From Actinoplanes xinjiangensis (GTDB lineage Bacteria > Actinomycetota > Actinomycetes > Mycobacteriales > Micromonosporaceae): 64,000 bases of DNA. The notes below the pieces were generated by a model, which made no database searches, was not told the origin of the DNA, and saw nothing but the letters and a program-made list of their open reading frames with translations. The translations under genes and the position numbers were made by a program. The DNA lies in assembly GCF_003148685.1 (NCBI RefSeq), contig NZ_QGGR01000018.1, positions 108,824 through 172,823 of the forward strand. The letters run 5' to 3'. This document shows, piece by piece, positions 1 through 9,755 of the stretch. Each line of letters begins with the position of its first letter. Positions within the stretch are counted from its first letter, which is position 1.

Positions 1-423
1 GTGGCGGTGAGCGAGCAGGAGATCGTCGACGAGGTGCTGGCCCGGTTGCGGTCCTCCGGCGTGCAGGTGTCCCTGGACGATTTCGGCACCGGCTTCTCGT
101 CGCTGGCCTCGGTCACCCGGATGCCGGTCGACGAGATCAAGATCGACCGGTCGTTCGTGGACCAGATGATCGACTCGGCCGCGGCCGGCGCGGTCGTCCG
201 GGCCGCCGTCGAACTGGGCGCCCGGCTCGGCGTCCGGGTGGTCGCCGAGGGCATCGAGACGATCGAGCAGCGTGCCGCCCTGATCGCGCTGGGCTGCCCG
301 TCCGCGCAGGGCTACCACTTCTGCAAGCCGATGCCGGCGGACCGGATCGTGTCGGCGCTGACCCAGCTGGCCCGTTCCGCTCCGGCGAATGTCACGCAGC
401 TCAGAGCCGACGACACCGCATAG
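1..423 (+). CDS. EAL-domain cyclic-di-GMP phosphodiesterase, C-terminal part (gene enters from left edge)
   Basis: This is the tail of an EAL domain, the fold that hydrolyses cyclic di-GMP to pGpG and so lowers this second messenger. The visible 140 residues contain the late conserved blocks DDFGTGFSSL (about 26-35), KIDRSFV, VAEGIET and QGYHFCKP, in the normal order. The EAL tripeptide and any N-terminal sensory or GGDEF domain lie outside the window, so the full architecture is unknown. The frame is open to base 1; the GTG at base 1 is probably only an internal Val codon. The stop TAG (421-423) doubles as the start of the likely -10 box of the next gene. The catalytic Asp pair in DDFGTG is present, so the domain looks enzymatically competent as far as it can be seen. 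Confidence 0.9.
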   Translation: MAVSEQEIVDEVLARLRSSGVQVSLDDFGTGFSSLASVTRMPVDEIKIDRSFVDQMIDSAAAGAVVRAAVELGARLGVRVVAEGIETIEQRAALIALGCPSAQGYHFCKPMPADRIVSALTQLARSAPANVTQLRADDTA

Positions 424-426
424 TCT
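421..426 (+). promoter_or_regulatory. Putative -10 box (TAGTCT) for a leaderless transcript
   Basis: TAGTCT fits the actinobacterial -10 pattern TANNNT and ends 6 bases before the ATG at 433. Transcription would start at or next to the start codon. No clear -35 box was seen. Confidence 0.4.
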
Positions 427-432
427 GGGGGT

Positions 433-2424
433 ATGGCCAACCGTCTCGCTGATGCCACCTCGCCCTATCTTCAGCAGCACCGGGACAACCCGGTCGACTG
501 GTGGCAGTGGTCGGAGGAGGCGTTCGCCGAGGCGCGGCGGCGCGACGTGCCGGTGCTGATCTCGGTCGGCTACGCGGCCTGCCACTGGTGTCATGTGATG
601 GCGCACGAGTCCTTCGAGGACGAGGCGATCGCGGCGCGGCTCAACGCCGGCTTCGTGGCGATCAAGGTGGACCGGGAGGAACGGCCCGACGTCGACGCCG
701 TCTACATGACCGCGACACAGGCGATGACCGGGCAGGGGGGCTGGCCGATGACGGTCTTCGCCACGCCCGACGGCCGGCCGTTCTTCTGCGGCACCTACTT
801 CCCGAAGGACCAGTTCGCCCGGCTGATCTCCTCGGTCGGGGAGGCCTGGCGCGATCAGCGCGACGCGGTCATCCAGCAGGGTGCCGCGGTCGTCGAGGCG
901 GTCGGCGGGGCCCAGCTCGTCGGCGGCCCGACGGCGCCGATCTCCGCCGAGCTGCTCGCGGCCTCGGCCGCCGGCCTCGCCAAGGAGCAGGACCAGAGGT
1001 ACGGCGGGTTCGGCGACGCCCCCAAGTTCCCCCCGCACATGAACCTGCTGTTCCTGCTGCGCCACCACGAGCGGACCGGGTCCCCCGAGGCGCTCGAGAT
1101 CGTCCGGCACGCCTGTGAACAGATGGGCCGGGGCGGCATCTACGACCAGCTGGCCGGTGGGTTCGCGCGGTATTCGGTGGACGCCACGTGGACGGTGCCG
1201 CACTTCGAGAAGATGCTGTACGACAATGCGCTGCTGCTCCGGGCGTACACGCAGTTGTGGCGGATCACCGGGGACGCCTTCGCCCGCCGGATCGCCGACG
1301 AGACGGCCGCGTTCCTGCTGTGCGACCTCGGCACCCCGCAGGGCGGTCTGGCGTCGGCGCTGGATGCCGACACCGACGGCGTGGAGGGCCTGACCTACGC
1401 GTGGACGCCCGCGGAGCTGACCGGAGCCCTCGGCGTGGAGGACGGCACGTGGGCCGCCGACCTGTTCCGGGTCACGACGCGGGGCACGTTCGAGCACGGC
1501 AAGAGCGTCCTGGTGCTGGCCCGCGACATCGACGAGGCCGACCCGTCGCTGGTGGAGCGCTGGCGTGACGTCCGGAGGCGGCTGCTCGCCGCCCGTGCCG
1601 GACGGCCGCAGCCGGCCCGCGACGACAAGGTGGTCGCCTCCTGGAACGGGCTGGCGATCACCGCGCTGGCCGAGCACCCGGCGCCGGAGTCCCGGGCGGC
1701 GGCGATCCGCCTCGCCGAGGTGCTCGCCGACCGGCACCTGGTCGACGGCCGTCTGCGCCGGGTCTCCCGGGACGGTGTGGTCGGCGAGCCGGCCGGCGTG
1801 CTGGAGGACTACGGCTGTGTCGCCGAGGCGTTCCTGGCCGTCCACCAGCTGACCGGCGAGGCGCGCTGGCTGGACCTGGCCCGGCAGCTGCTCGATGTGG
1901 CGCTGGCCCGGTTCGGCACCGGGCAGGGTGGCTTCTACGACACCGCCGACGACGCGGAGAAGCTGCTCACCCGCCCGGCCGACCCGACCGACAACGCCAC
2001 CCCGTCCGGCGCGTCGGCGATCTGCGCCGCCCTGGTCGCCTACGCGGCGCTGACCGGTGAGACGTCCTACCGGGAGGCGGCCGACGCGGCTCTGGCCACC
2101 CTCGGGCCGCTGATCGAGGGGCATCCGCGGTTCGCCGGTTATGCCGCGACCGTCGCCGAGGCGGCCCTGGCCGGGCCCTTCGAGATCGCGGTGGCCACCA
2201 CCGATCCGGCGGATCCGTTGGTGGAGGCCGCTCTCCGGGATGCGCCGGGCGGCTCGGTGATCGTCGTCGGCACCCCCGACCAGCCGGGTGTGCCGCTGTT
2301 GGCCGACCGCCCGCTGATCGACGGCGCGGCCACCGCCTACGTGTGCCGCGGGTTCGTCTGCGACCGCCCGGTCACGACGCCTGCCGACCTGCGCGCCCGA
2401 CTCCGTCCCGGCTCGCCCACCTGA
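433..2424 (+). CDS. DUF255 thioredoxin-like protein (YyaL / SPATA20 family)
   Basis: This 663-aa protein belongs to the widespread YyaL/SPATA20 family, whose biochemical role is not settled. An N-terminal thioredoxin-like DUF255 domain (about residues 5-165) has a CHWC active-site-like motif in the stretch GYAACHWCHVM. It is followed by an (alpha/alpha)6-barrel-like region resembling N-acylglucosamine 2-epimerase/cellobiose epimerase folds (blocks GGFARYSVD, VPHFEKMLYDNA, ASALDADTDG). Length is normal for the family. The start at 433 follows a TANNNT box by 6 bases, so the mRNA may be leaderless. The gene stands alone between the EAL gene and purK. A redox or sugar-related role is family-level speculation. 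Confidence 0.88.
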   Translation: MANRLADATSPYLQQHRDNPVDWWQWSEEAFAEARRRDVPVLISVGYAACHWCHVMAHESFEDEAIAARLNAGFVAIKVDREERPDVDAVYMTATQAMTGQGGWPMTVFATPDGRPFFCGTYFPKDQFARLISSVGEAWRDQRDAVIQQGAAVVEAVGGAQLVGGPTAPISAELLAASAAGLAKEQDQRYGGFGDAPKFPPHMNLLFLLRHHERTGSPEALEIVRHACEQMGRGGIYDQLAGGFARYSVDATWTVPHFEKMLYDNALLLRAYTQLWRITGDAFARRIADETAAFLLCDLGTPQGGLASALDADTDGVEGLTYAWTPAELTGALGVEDGTWAADLFRVTTRGTFEHGKSVLVLARDIDEADPSLVERWRDVRRRLLAARAGRPQPARDDKVVASWNGLAITALAEHPAPESRAAAIRLAEVLADRHLVDGRLRRVSRDGVVGEPAGVLEDYGCVAEAFLAVHQLTGEARWLDLARQLLDVALARFGTGQGGFYDTADDAEKLLTRPADPTDNATPSGASAICAALVAYAALTGETSYREAADAALATLGPLIEGHPRFAGYAATVAEAALAGPFEIAVATTDPADPLVEAALRDAPGGSVIVVGTPDQPGVPLLADRPLIDGAATAYVCRGFVCDRPVTTPADLRARLRPGSPT

Positions 2425-2440
2425 GACCCGAAGACCCGAC

Positions 2441-2573
2441 CAGCTCGTGGTGGTCTGGCTGGTTGTCACCGCTGTCTCGGAGGGGTTGAGGCAGTGGTGG
2501 GGGCCAGCTCGTGGTGGTGCGGCTGGTTGTCAGCGCTGTGTCGGAGGGGGTGAGGCAGTGGTGGGGGCCGGCT
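2441..2573. repeat. Pair of about 53-bp imperfect palindromes in a 64-bp direct repeat (family copies A and B)
   Basis: A 64-base unit starting CAGCTCGTGGTGGT is repeated at 2441 and 2505. Inside each unit lies an imperfect palindrome (2457-2508 and 2521-2573): left arm GGCTGGTTGTCACCGCTGTC, right arm GAGGCAGTGGTG...GGCCAGC. The same palindrome, better conserved, occurs twice at 53866-53988. This looks like a small dispersed intergenic palindromic element (REP- or MITE-like). The 276-base gap between the DUF255 gene and purK holds little else apart from the purK promoter. Confidence 0.75.
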
Positions 2574-2685
2574 GACGGGTGGGTGGCGGTAGCGCCCGGA
2601 GGGCGGGAGCGGGGGTGGTGCGGTTGTGGGAGGTGTGGCCGTACCACGAAACGGGGTTGATTTGGGGGTTGATCTGCGGCGTCGC

Positions 2686-2691
2686 TAGGCT
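2686..2691 (+). promoter_or_regulatory. Putative -10 box (TAGGCT) of a leaderless purK transcript
   Basis: TAGGCT ends 9 bases before the purK ATG, and no Shine-Dalgarno sequence precedes that ATG. A weak -35 (TTGGGG) lies about 18 bases upstream. Together this suggests leaderless translation of purK. Confidence 0.45.
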
Positions 2692-2700
2692 GGCCTCGCG

Positions 2701-3843
2701 ATGGATACCCGAACCGGTCTGCCTGTAGTCGGCATGGTGGGAGGCGGGCAACTGGCCCGTATGACCCACCAGGCCGCCATTTCTCTCGGCCAGTCACTGC
2801 GCGTGCTCAGTGAGAAGCCCGATGACAGCGCCGCGCTGGTCGCGGCCGATGTGCCGATCGGCACGCACACCGATCTCGCTGCTCTGCGTGAGTTCGCGAA
2901 AGGGTGCGACGCCGTCACCTTCGACCACGAGCATGTGCCGACCGAGCACATCGAGGCGCTCGAAGCCGAGGGGGTGAAGATCTTCCCCGGGTCCAAGGCG
3001 CTGGTCTTCGCCCAGGACAAGGGCATGATGCGGGAGCGTCTCGCCGCGCTCGGCGCGCCGGTGCCGCGCTGGCGGCGGGTCACGACGAGCGAGGAGATCG
3101 AGGCGTTCGCCGCCGGGTCCTGGCCGGTGGTGGCCAAGGCGACCCGTGGGGGGTATGACGGTCGCGGCGTCTGGATGGTCGGGAGCCGGGAGGCCGCCGA
3201 CGATCTGGTGTCGACCGGCATCCCGTTGATCGTCGAGGAGCGGGTGCCGCTGCGGCGGGAGCTGGCCGCGCTGGTGGCCCGGTCGCCGTTCGGGCAGGTC
3301 GCGGCCTATCCGGTGGTGGAGACCGTGCAGCGTGACGGCATCTGCGTCGAGGTGGTCGCGCCCGCGCCGGACCTGTCCGAGGAGCGCGCCCTGGAGGCGC
3401 AGCAGCTCGCGATCGACCTGGCGACGTCGCTCGGGGTGGTCGGCCTGCTCGCCGTCGAGCTGTTCGAGACCGACGCCGGCATCGTGGTGAACGAGCTGGC
3501 CATGCGCCCGCACAACTCCGGCCACTGGACCATCGAGGGCGCCCGGACGTCGCAGTTCGAGCAGCACCTGCGGGCGGTCCTGGACTATCCGATGGGTTCG
3601 ACCGCGCTGACCGCCCCGTTCGTGGTGATGGCGAACGTGCTGGGGGGCGAGCCCGGCGGCATCTCCATCGACGAGCGGTTGCACCACCTGTTCGCCACCG
3701 ATCCCGGCGCCCGGGTGCACCTCTACGGGAAGCAGGTCCGTCCGGGCCGCAAGATCGGTCATGTGACCGTGCTCGGCGACGATCTGCTCCAGGTGCGGGC
3801 GCGGGCTGTTCGCGCCGCGAAGTGGCTTCAGGAAGGTGTGTAG
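2701..3843 (+). CDS. purK: N5-carboxyaminoimidazole ribonucleotide synthase
   Basis: PurK uses ATP and bicarbonate to convert AIR to N5-CAIR in de novo purine synthesis (cytosol). The 380-aa product is a typical ATP-grasp enzyme: an N-terminal Rossmann-like preATP-grasp part starting VVGMVGGGQLARM, the segment SKALVFAQDKGMMRERL, the ATP-grasp block VVAKATRGGYDGRGVW, and the metal/ATP residues in EMR-like NELAMRPHNSGHWTIEG. It is followed without a gap by purE, whose product PurE isomerises N5-CAIR to CAIR, so the pair acts consecutively. The start ATG has no Shine-Dalgarno but lies 9 bases after TAGGCT, consistent with a leaderless mRNA. Identification is firm from motif content, length and partner gene. 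Confidence 0.97.
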   Translation: MDTRTGLPVVGMVGGGQLARMTHQAAISLGQSLRVLSEKPDDSAALVAADVPIGTHTDLAALREFAKGCDAVTFDHEHVPTEHIEALEAEGVKIFPGSKALVFAQDKGMMRERLAALGAPVPRWRRVTTSEEIEAFAAGSWPVVAKATRGGYDGRGVWMVGSREAADDLVSTGIPLIVEERVPLRRELAALVARSPFGQVAAYPVVETVQRDGICVEVVAPAPDLSEERALEAQQLAIDLATSLGVVGLLAVELFETDAGIVVNELAMRPHNSGHWTIEGARTSQFEQHLRAVLDYPMGSTALTAPFVVMANVLGGEPGGISIDERLHHLFATDPGARVHLYGKQVRPGRKIGHVTVLGDDLLQVRARAVRAAKWLQEGV

Positions 3844-4344
3844 ATGAATCCCGTCGTCGGCATCATCATGGGCAGCGATTCGGACTGGCCGACCATGGAG
3901 GCGGCCGCGGTCGCCCTGGCCGAGTTCGACATCCCGTTCGAGGTCGGTGTGGTCTCCGCGCACCGGACCGTGCGGAAGATGGTGGATTACGCCGAGTCGG
4001 CGGCAGACCGGGGCATCCGGGCGATCATCGCCGGGGCGGGCGGGGCCGCGCATCTGCCGGGCATGGTGGCCGCGCTGACCCCGCTGCCGGTGATCGGCGT
4101 CCCGGTGCCGCTGAAGCACCTGGACGGGATGGACTCGCTGCTGTCGATCGTGCAGATGCCGGCCGGTGTGCCGGTCGCGACCGTGTCCATCGGTGGGGCG
4201 CGTAACGCCGGCCTGCTCGCGGTCCGGATCCTCGGGGCGTCGCACCCGGAGATCCGGCAGCGGATGGTCGAGTTCCAGGCCGGGCTGGAGAAGCTGGTCG
4301 CCGAGAAGGACACGGCGCTGCGCGACCGCCTGATGGGTAACTGA
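3844..4344 (+). CDS. purE: N5-carboxyaminoimidazole ribonucleotide mutase
   Basis: PurE (class I) converts N5-CAIR to CAIR in purine biosynthesis. The 166-aa protein shows the family hallmarks GSDSDWPTM near the N-terminus (substrate phosphate binding), the SAHRT motif (catalytic His in VVSAHRTVRKM), and the GAGGAAHLPGM loop. The ATG immediately follows the purK stop codon (TAG ATG), so the two are translationally coupled in one operon. The C-terminus is intact and of normal length. Downstream, only 41 bases separate it from the convergent giant membrane-protein gene. Confidence 0.97.
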   Translation: MNPVVGIIMGSDSDWPTMEAAAVALAEFDIPFEVGVVSAHRTVRKMVDYAESAADRGIRAIIAGAGGAAHLPGMVAALTPLPVIGVPVPLKHLDGMDSLLSIVQMPAGVPVATVSIGGARNAGLLAVRILGASHPEIRQRMVEFQAGLEKLVAEKDTALRDRLMGN

Positions 4345-4385
4345 GCGGTCAGGTCGCGCAGCGCTGCGAGATCCGGTTCACCACG

Positions 4386-7300
4386 TCACCGCATCTTGGC
4401 GAGGACCTCACGGAACTCCTGGGTGCGGCGGCGGTTCTCGCTCGACGCGCCCAGGAACAGCAGGACCACGCCGACCGGGATGAGCATCAGCCACGGGCCG
4501 CCGACGGTGAACGCGAACGCCAGTGCGGCGACCACCGTGGCGACCGTGCCGACCACGACCGGCGCCTGCTGGCGGCTGCGCGAACCGATGATCAGCGTCA
4601 CCACCGCACCGAGCAGCAGGAACACCGCCCGGAGGTCGCCGCCGTTGCCGGCGATCACGATGCCCATCGTCGGCACGAACGCGGCTAGCAGCGCCGGACC
4701 GTACGCCGCCCAGCTGCTCAGATCCGGCCGGTGATGCGCCTCGACCACGCCGACCGCCAGTGCCAGGGCCGCGAACGGCAACGTGTACGCCTCCGGCAGC
4801 CCCACCTCGTTCAGCGAGATGAACAGCCACCAGCCGGCGATCTCGAACCCGACGGCCACCCAGAACAGGGTGCGCCGCTGACTCGCCGTACGGTCCGGCC
4901 GCGACGCCGTCAGGCCCAGCACCGCGCCCCACGCCGCGAGCAGCGCCGCCAGGTGGACCGGGGAGTACAGGGCCAGGACGCCGGCGACGGCCGCCGAGGC
5001 GTAGCCACTCCACTCGACGGTGATCGCCTCGGCCCGGTACTGCGGCAGGCCCAGCCGGGGTAGTGCCGCCTCCAGCGACAGCAGCCCGGCACCGACCGCG
5101 AGCACGCCGAACGCCGCCCAGTGCCGCTCCAGCCCGGCCGAGATCGCCACCGCCATCACGAACATCTGGCCCATCAGCGCGGCGAACAGCCAGCCCAGCA
5201 GACGGGCCGACTGGTTACGGCCGGCTAGCGCCGCGACCAGCCCGACACCCACCGCGCTGCCCAGCGTGAACACCGTCAGCGATTCCATGGCCAGGCTGCC
5301 GGCCAGACCCGCGCCGCCGGCCAGCAGGCCGACCGCGAAGACGATCCCCCGGGTGGTACGCAGCAGCGGCGCCCGGTGCGCGACCGGTGGCGGGGTGAGC
5401 GCCAGCCCCAGCATCGAGATGGTGAAGACCACCAGGGCCGCGCCGGTGGCGGCCGGGAATCCGGCGTTCATGGCGATCGGCGTGATCAGCAGGGTGAGCG
5501 CCAGACCCGGCAGGATCACCGGGACCGCCTCGGACACCTTGCCGCCGAAACCGACCGCGGCGAGCGCGGCGGCGCCGGTGAGCAGGACCGCGGCCAGGGC
5601 GCTGGTGCCGTCCACGGTGCCGGCGGCCGGGTCGGTCAGAGCCGGGATCGGGCCGTCCCACACCGCCCGCAGCTGGCCCAGCGGGTCGACCAGCGCCGCC
5701 CGTAGGGCCGGGGCCAGCGAGAACAGCGCCAGCACGGTGGGCAGCAGGGCCAGCATGACGGCGCCCGCGGCCGGGTCGGCGAGCCAGCGCTCACCCCAGC
5801 CGGACCGCCGGAGCCGCAGATAGCGGGTGGCCGCCGGGCTGTCGTCGAACGGCGCGATCCGCGGCACCGGCGACGGCGGCGGCGGGACCGCTCCGCGCAG
5901 CATCTCGGCGAGCACCCCGACCAGGGCGGCCGCGGCCGCGTAGAGGGCGGTCGGGTAGTCGGTCGGGATGCAGGCCACCGCGGTCACCGTGGCGCCCAGC
6001 ACCACGCCGATGGTGGCCCACGGCAGGTAGTGCGGCAGGAACCGGCCGACCGCGGCGAGGATCGCCAGGCCCAGCGTGGAACCGGCCAGCGCGGCGGTCA
6101 GCACCACCTCGATGCCGTGCCCCTGCTCGGCGGCGAGCGCGGCCAGCAGGCCGGGCAGCGCCAGCAGCACCGAGCCGGTGGCCGCGCCGCCGATCTGCGC
6201 CCGGTGCTGCGGCATCACCCGCTCCGGCGCCTGGTCCGGCACCTCGTCCAACTCGGCGGTGTCCTCGAACGAGCTCGGCGGCGCCTTCACCGGAATCCGG
6301 GCGGCGGCCGCCACCAGCACGCCGAGCAGCACGATCACCAGCAGTGCCAGGGCCGTCGACCAGGGCCGGGCCAGACCGGCGGAGGCCGCGTGCAGCATCA
6401 CCACGGCGGCCACACCGGCACGGGCCCGGGCGGAATGCGGGTCGGCCGCGGCGACGGCGGCCAGCGCGTAGGTGACCGCGACCGCCGTACCCACGAGCAG
6501 CGGCGACCACCAGGGCATGCCGAACGCGTACGGCGTGCTGATCGTGGCCAGTGCCGCGGCCAGCCCGGAGGCATACGGCGACCACGGTTTCGGCATCGCG
6601 ATGGCGGCCGTGATCGCGATCGCGACCAGCGCGAACGGGGCCTGCCACGCACCGGGCTCCGGCGTTGCCGGATAGGCGGCCAGGTCGGCGGCCCACAGCG
6701 GGCCGGGCAGGGACAGCACCTTCAGCGCACCGACCACCGCCTGCCAGCCGGCGATCGCGCCCACCACCAGGGCGGCGATCCCGAGGCCACGGGCCGGGCC
6801 GGGCCGCCAGTCGTCCGGCAGGATGGTGACGCCCATGCCGACCAGCAGCACCATCACACCGGCGACGGCGAGCGGCGCGTCCGGGAAGGCGAGGGCGGCG
6901 ACCCGGGCCAGGGCGCCGCAGATCGCCACGGTGGCGGCCGCGGCGGCGATGTCCGGGCCGTCGAGCACCCGGTCCGTACGCCCCCGGTTGTCGATCGACT
7001 TGGCGAAGAAGAGCAGGGCGGCCGCGCCGAGCAGCAACGCGCCCACCCAGATGTCCGGTGCGGCGGCGCCGGGGGCGAAGAGCGCGGCCAGTGCCATCGC
7101 CGTCGCGCCCAGTCCGGTACCGACCGTCATCGGCAGGCTGATCTCGCGCCGGGCCACCTGGAACACGGCGGCATAACTGAGCGTGCCGGCGACCGCGAGG
7201 AAACCGGCGGCCAGTGCCGGAACGGTCGAGCCCGCGGTCGGCGGCGGACCGCCACCCGGGTCCGAGACGGCCAGCGCGGCGGTCACCGCGGCACCCGGGA

Positions 7301-9527
7301 TCGCCAGCGCGGCGGCGCCGGACGCCCAGTCGCCGATCACCCAGGCGAACAGGCGCACCGGGATCTGCCGGGCCGCGATCGCGACCATCACCCCGGCCCC
7401 GGCCAGCGCGGTCAGTACGGCCGCGGTCAGCCAGGACGCGCTGAGGGCGGCACACGCGCCGAACAGGCCGACCACGCCGGCCGCGGCCACGTGGGTCGCC
7501 GCGGTCCGCAGAGTGTTCGCCCACAGACCGGCGGCGCCCAGACCGATCGACGCCAGCACCAGCGGCCACGGTGCCTCCGACCAGGGCAGGCTCAGGGAGG
7601 CGGGCACGGACAGCGCGGTCAGGGCGATGCCGATCACCGCGCCCTCGTGCCGGATCGTGGTGGGCAGCGCCAGGGCGGCGGCGATCGTCATGAGCAGCGC
7701 GCTGAACGCCAGCAGCCAGCCGGACGGACCGACCGCCTCGGCGAGCCTCTGGGCGTACGCCGCGGTGTCCGCGTCCCAGATCGGCCGGGCCGCGGCGACC
7801 GGGGCGATCGCCGCGCGCAGCACGTCCACCCCGACGACCAGCCCGAGCAGGACGAGCGTGCCGGTCGCCGCGTACTGCGGGCCACGCCGCATGATCTCCG
7901 GCAGCGTGCCGATCACCGCGCCGGCGATCGCGACGGTCGCGGCGGCGGCCACCACGCTCCAGTTCGGCGCCACCACGCCGGCGATCCGGGCCATCGCGCC
8001 GATCACCGCAAGGGTGAGCACGGCGCCGGCCACGTTGATCGCCATCGGCTGCTTGAGCAGACGGGCGGCGGCCACCGCGGTGAGTGCGGCGGCGATCAGG
8101 ACCAGGCCGGAGCGCAGCGCGTCACCCAGCACCTGCGCCTGTAGCAGCGCCACCGACGAGTAGAGCAGCGCGCCCGCGGACGCGACGCACAGCAGCGCGA
8201 ACGTCAGTTCCCGGAGCCAGTCGGCGGACGGCGGGGTGGCCGGCGGCGCCAGCGGCATCGAACCGGCGGGCGGTGCGCCCTCCGGCCGCGGACCGGGGAA
8301 GATCCGGGTCGGCAGCCAGCGGCGACGTGGCCGGTGGAGGCGGGCGATGATCAGATCCGGTTCCTCGGGGCGGGACTCCGGGCGTGGTGGGGCGTCCGCG
8401 GCGTACGCCGCCGGGTCCGCCGGATCGGGGGCGCCGTCGCGGCGCGCGAACATCTTCCCGTCGGCGTCCGCCTCGGCGAGCGAGACGCGGTCGGCGGCCA
8501 CCGGCCGGCCCAGCGGCCAGCGCGGCACGAGGCGTCCGGCGCGGATCACCCGGGTGAGGAGCAGCAGGTCGAGGAGGGCCACGGTGGTCAGCGCGAGGCC
8601 CCAGCCGGCCGGGCTCTCGATCAGCGGGTACGCCAGAAGCGGCGCGACCGGCTGTGTCGCGATCACCGTGGTGTACCGGGGTGCGGCGAGCCGCGTGACA
8701 CCGGCGTAGAGGAACGCGGCCACCGCGGTGATCGCGAAGGTGAGGCCGAGGTAGAGCGCGGTCGGCACGTCCCCGCCGGTCAACGGGCTGTCGTGCAACG
8801 CGTACAGCGTCATCGGGAGCAGGATCAGGCCGATCGCGGCGATCGCCTCGCCGGTCGAGGTGAGCCCGCGCTTGGCCACGCCGGGCGCCACCGACAGGGC
8901 GATCCCGGTGGACAGCGCCAGGACCAGCGCCCGTCCGAACGGGTTGGTGACCGCCACCGTGGCGAAGACGACGGCCGCCACGCCGAGCAGCAGCGCGCCC
9001 AGGACGAGCAGGATGTTCTGCACCGACTGGGTGGATGCCTCGGGCGGGTGCTCCATGGTGGCCAGCGGCGGGCGGCGCGGCGGTCTGGGCCGCGGCTCGA
9101 CCCGCTCGGTCGGGGGCGGATCGTCGACCAGGACGGCCACGCCGTCGGAGGCGACTCCGGGCGGGCCGGTGTACGCGGTGCCCGGCTCGGCCCAGTCCGG
9201 CGGCGCGGGCGGGCGGCGCGGTGGTCGCGGCCCGTCGTCCTGGACCGGGGCCGGTTCCTCGACGGGCGTCGGCTCGCCGGGCTGCGGCGGTGGCGGATAG
9301 TCCACCGGCTTGCGCCGGGTGGTGCGCCGGGCCTTCGTGCCCTTGGACCGTTGCTGTTTCTGGGCGTGCGCGAGGATGTCGCGCTGGAACAACGCGGCCT
9401 GGAGCTTGCTCGCGATCTTGGTCCGCTCGGCGGCGGCCTGCATGTCGCGAATCTTCAGGTCGGATATTGAGGCGTCGATGCGAGCCAGTTGTTCATCAAC
9501 GTGATCGGGCTCGTCAGCCTGCGCCAC
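4386..9527 (-). CDS. Giant polytopic membrane protein, SCO7613 C-terminal-domain type
   Basis: A 1713-aa protein of unknown function resembling the actinobacterial SCO7613-type membrane proteins. Layout: an N-terminal acidic/basic coiled-coil-like stretch (about 1-70, LARIDASISDLKIRDMQAAA), a Pro-rich linker (about 70-165), then dozens of hydrophobic segments running to the C-terminus, interrupted by short charged loops (a long cytosolic-looking loop near 330-430 rich in Pro, Asp and Arg). The GTG start at 9527 is supported by AGGAGG 4 bases upstream. The protein may be a scaffold or transporter, but no catalytic motif was recognised. It is convergent with purE and divergent from the acyl-CoA dehydrogenase. 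Alanine/valine content is extreme, as is usual for such proteins in high-GC genomes. Confidence 0.8.
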   Translation of the reverse strand: MAQADEPDHVDEQLARIDASISDLKIRDMQAAAERTKIASKLQAALFQRDILAHAQKQQRSKGTKARRTTRRKPVDYPPPPQPGEPTPVEEPAPVQDDGPRPPRRPPAPPDWAEPGTAYTGPPGVASDGVAVLVDDPPPTERVEPRPRPPRRPPLATMEHPPEASTQSVQNILLVLGALLLGVAAVVFATVAVTNPFGRALVLALSTGIALSVAPGVAKRGLTSTGEAIAAIGLILLPMTLYALHDSPLTGGDVPTALYLGLTFAITAVAAFLYAGVTRLAAPRYTTVIATQPVAPLLAYPLIESPAGWGLALTTVALLDLLLLTRVIRAGRLVPRWPLGRPVAADRVSLAEADADGKMFARRDGAPDPADPAAYAADAPPRPESRPEEPDLIIARLHRPRRRWLPTRIFPGPRPEGAPPAGSMPLAPPATPPSADWLRELTFALLCVASAGALLYSSVALLQAQVLGDALRSGLVLIAAALTAVAAARLLKQPMAINVAGAVLTLAVIGAMARIAGVVAPNWSVVAAAATVAIAGAVIGTLPEIMRRGPQYAATGTLVLLGLVVGVDVLRAAIAPVAAARPIWDADTAAYAQRLAEAVGPSGWLLAFSALLMTIAAALALPTTIRHEGAVIGIALTALSVPASLSLPWSEAPWPLVLASIGLGAAGLWANTLRTAATHVAAAGVVGLFGACAALSASWLTAAVLTALAGAGVMVAIAARQIPVRLFAWVIGDWASGAAALAIPGAAVTAALAVSDPGGGPPPTAGSTVPALAAGFLAVAGTLSYAAVFQVARREISLPMTVGTGLGATAMALAALFAPGAAAPDIWVGALLLGAAALLFFAKSIDNRGRTDRVLDGPDIAAAAATVAICGALARVAALAFPDAPLAVAGVMVLLVGMGVTILPDDWRPGPARGLGIAALVVGAIAGWQAVVGALKVLSLPGPLWAADLAAYPATPEPGAWQAPFALVAIAITAAIAMPKPWSPYASGLAAALATISTPYAFGMPWWSPLLVGTAVAVTYALAAVAAADPHSARARAGVAAVVMLHAASAGLARPWSTALALLVIVLLGVLVAAAARIPVKAPPSSFEDTAELDEVPDQAPERVMPQHRAQIGGAATGSVLLALPGLLAALAAEQGHGIEVVLTAALAGSTLGLAILAAVGRFLPHYLPWATIGVVLGATVTAVACIPTDYPTALYAAAAALVGVLAEMLRGAVPPPPSPVPRIAPFDDSPAATRYLRLRRSGWGERWLADPAAGAVMLALLPTVLALFSLAPALRAALVDPLGQLRAVWDGPIPALTDPAAGTVDGTSALAAVLLTGAAALAAVGFGGKVSEAVPVILPGLALTLLITPIAMNAGFPAATGAALVVFTISMLGLALTPPPVAHRAPLLRTTRGIVFAVGLLAGGAGLAGSLAMESLTVFTLGSAVGVGLVAALAGRNQSARLLGWLFAALMGQMFVMAVAISAGLERHWAAFGVLAVGAGLLSLEAALPRLGLPQYRAEAITVEWSGYASAAVAGVLALYSPVHLAALLAAWGAVLGLTASRPDRTASQRRTLFWVAVGFEIAGWWLFISLNEVGLPEAYTLPFAALALAVGVVEAHHRPDLSSWAAYGPALLAAFVPTMGIVIAGNGGDLRAVFLLLGAVVTLIIGSRSRQQAPVVVGTVATVVAALAFAFTVGGPWLMLIPVGVVLLFLGASSENRRRTQEFREVLAKMR

Positions 9528-9755
9528 AGGACCTCCTCGACCGTCCGGCCGCTGTCTGTAGTTAGAGCATGCCTTTCCGGCACCTCATTAGAACAGTCTC
9601 AAGCGGGTGGAGATCTATGGAAACGGACCCGAACCCGGCGGTTTCTCCGGGTGCCCTCGTCGGGCCGCGATATTCGGCACACTCCGGACTGTTGCCCAGC
9701 CCACGCTACGCACCGGTAACATTGCCCCGGGACCACCTTAGGGAAGGTTAAGGGC

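Noticed and set aside
2372..2797. Minus-strand frames over the 2.4-2.8 kb repeats and the purK start
   Set aside because: They overlap purK antisense and the palindromic repeats; the product is low-complexity Pro/His-rich with no support.
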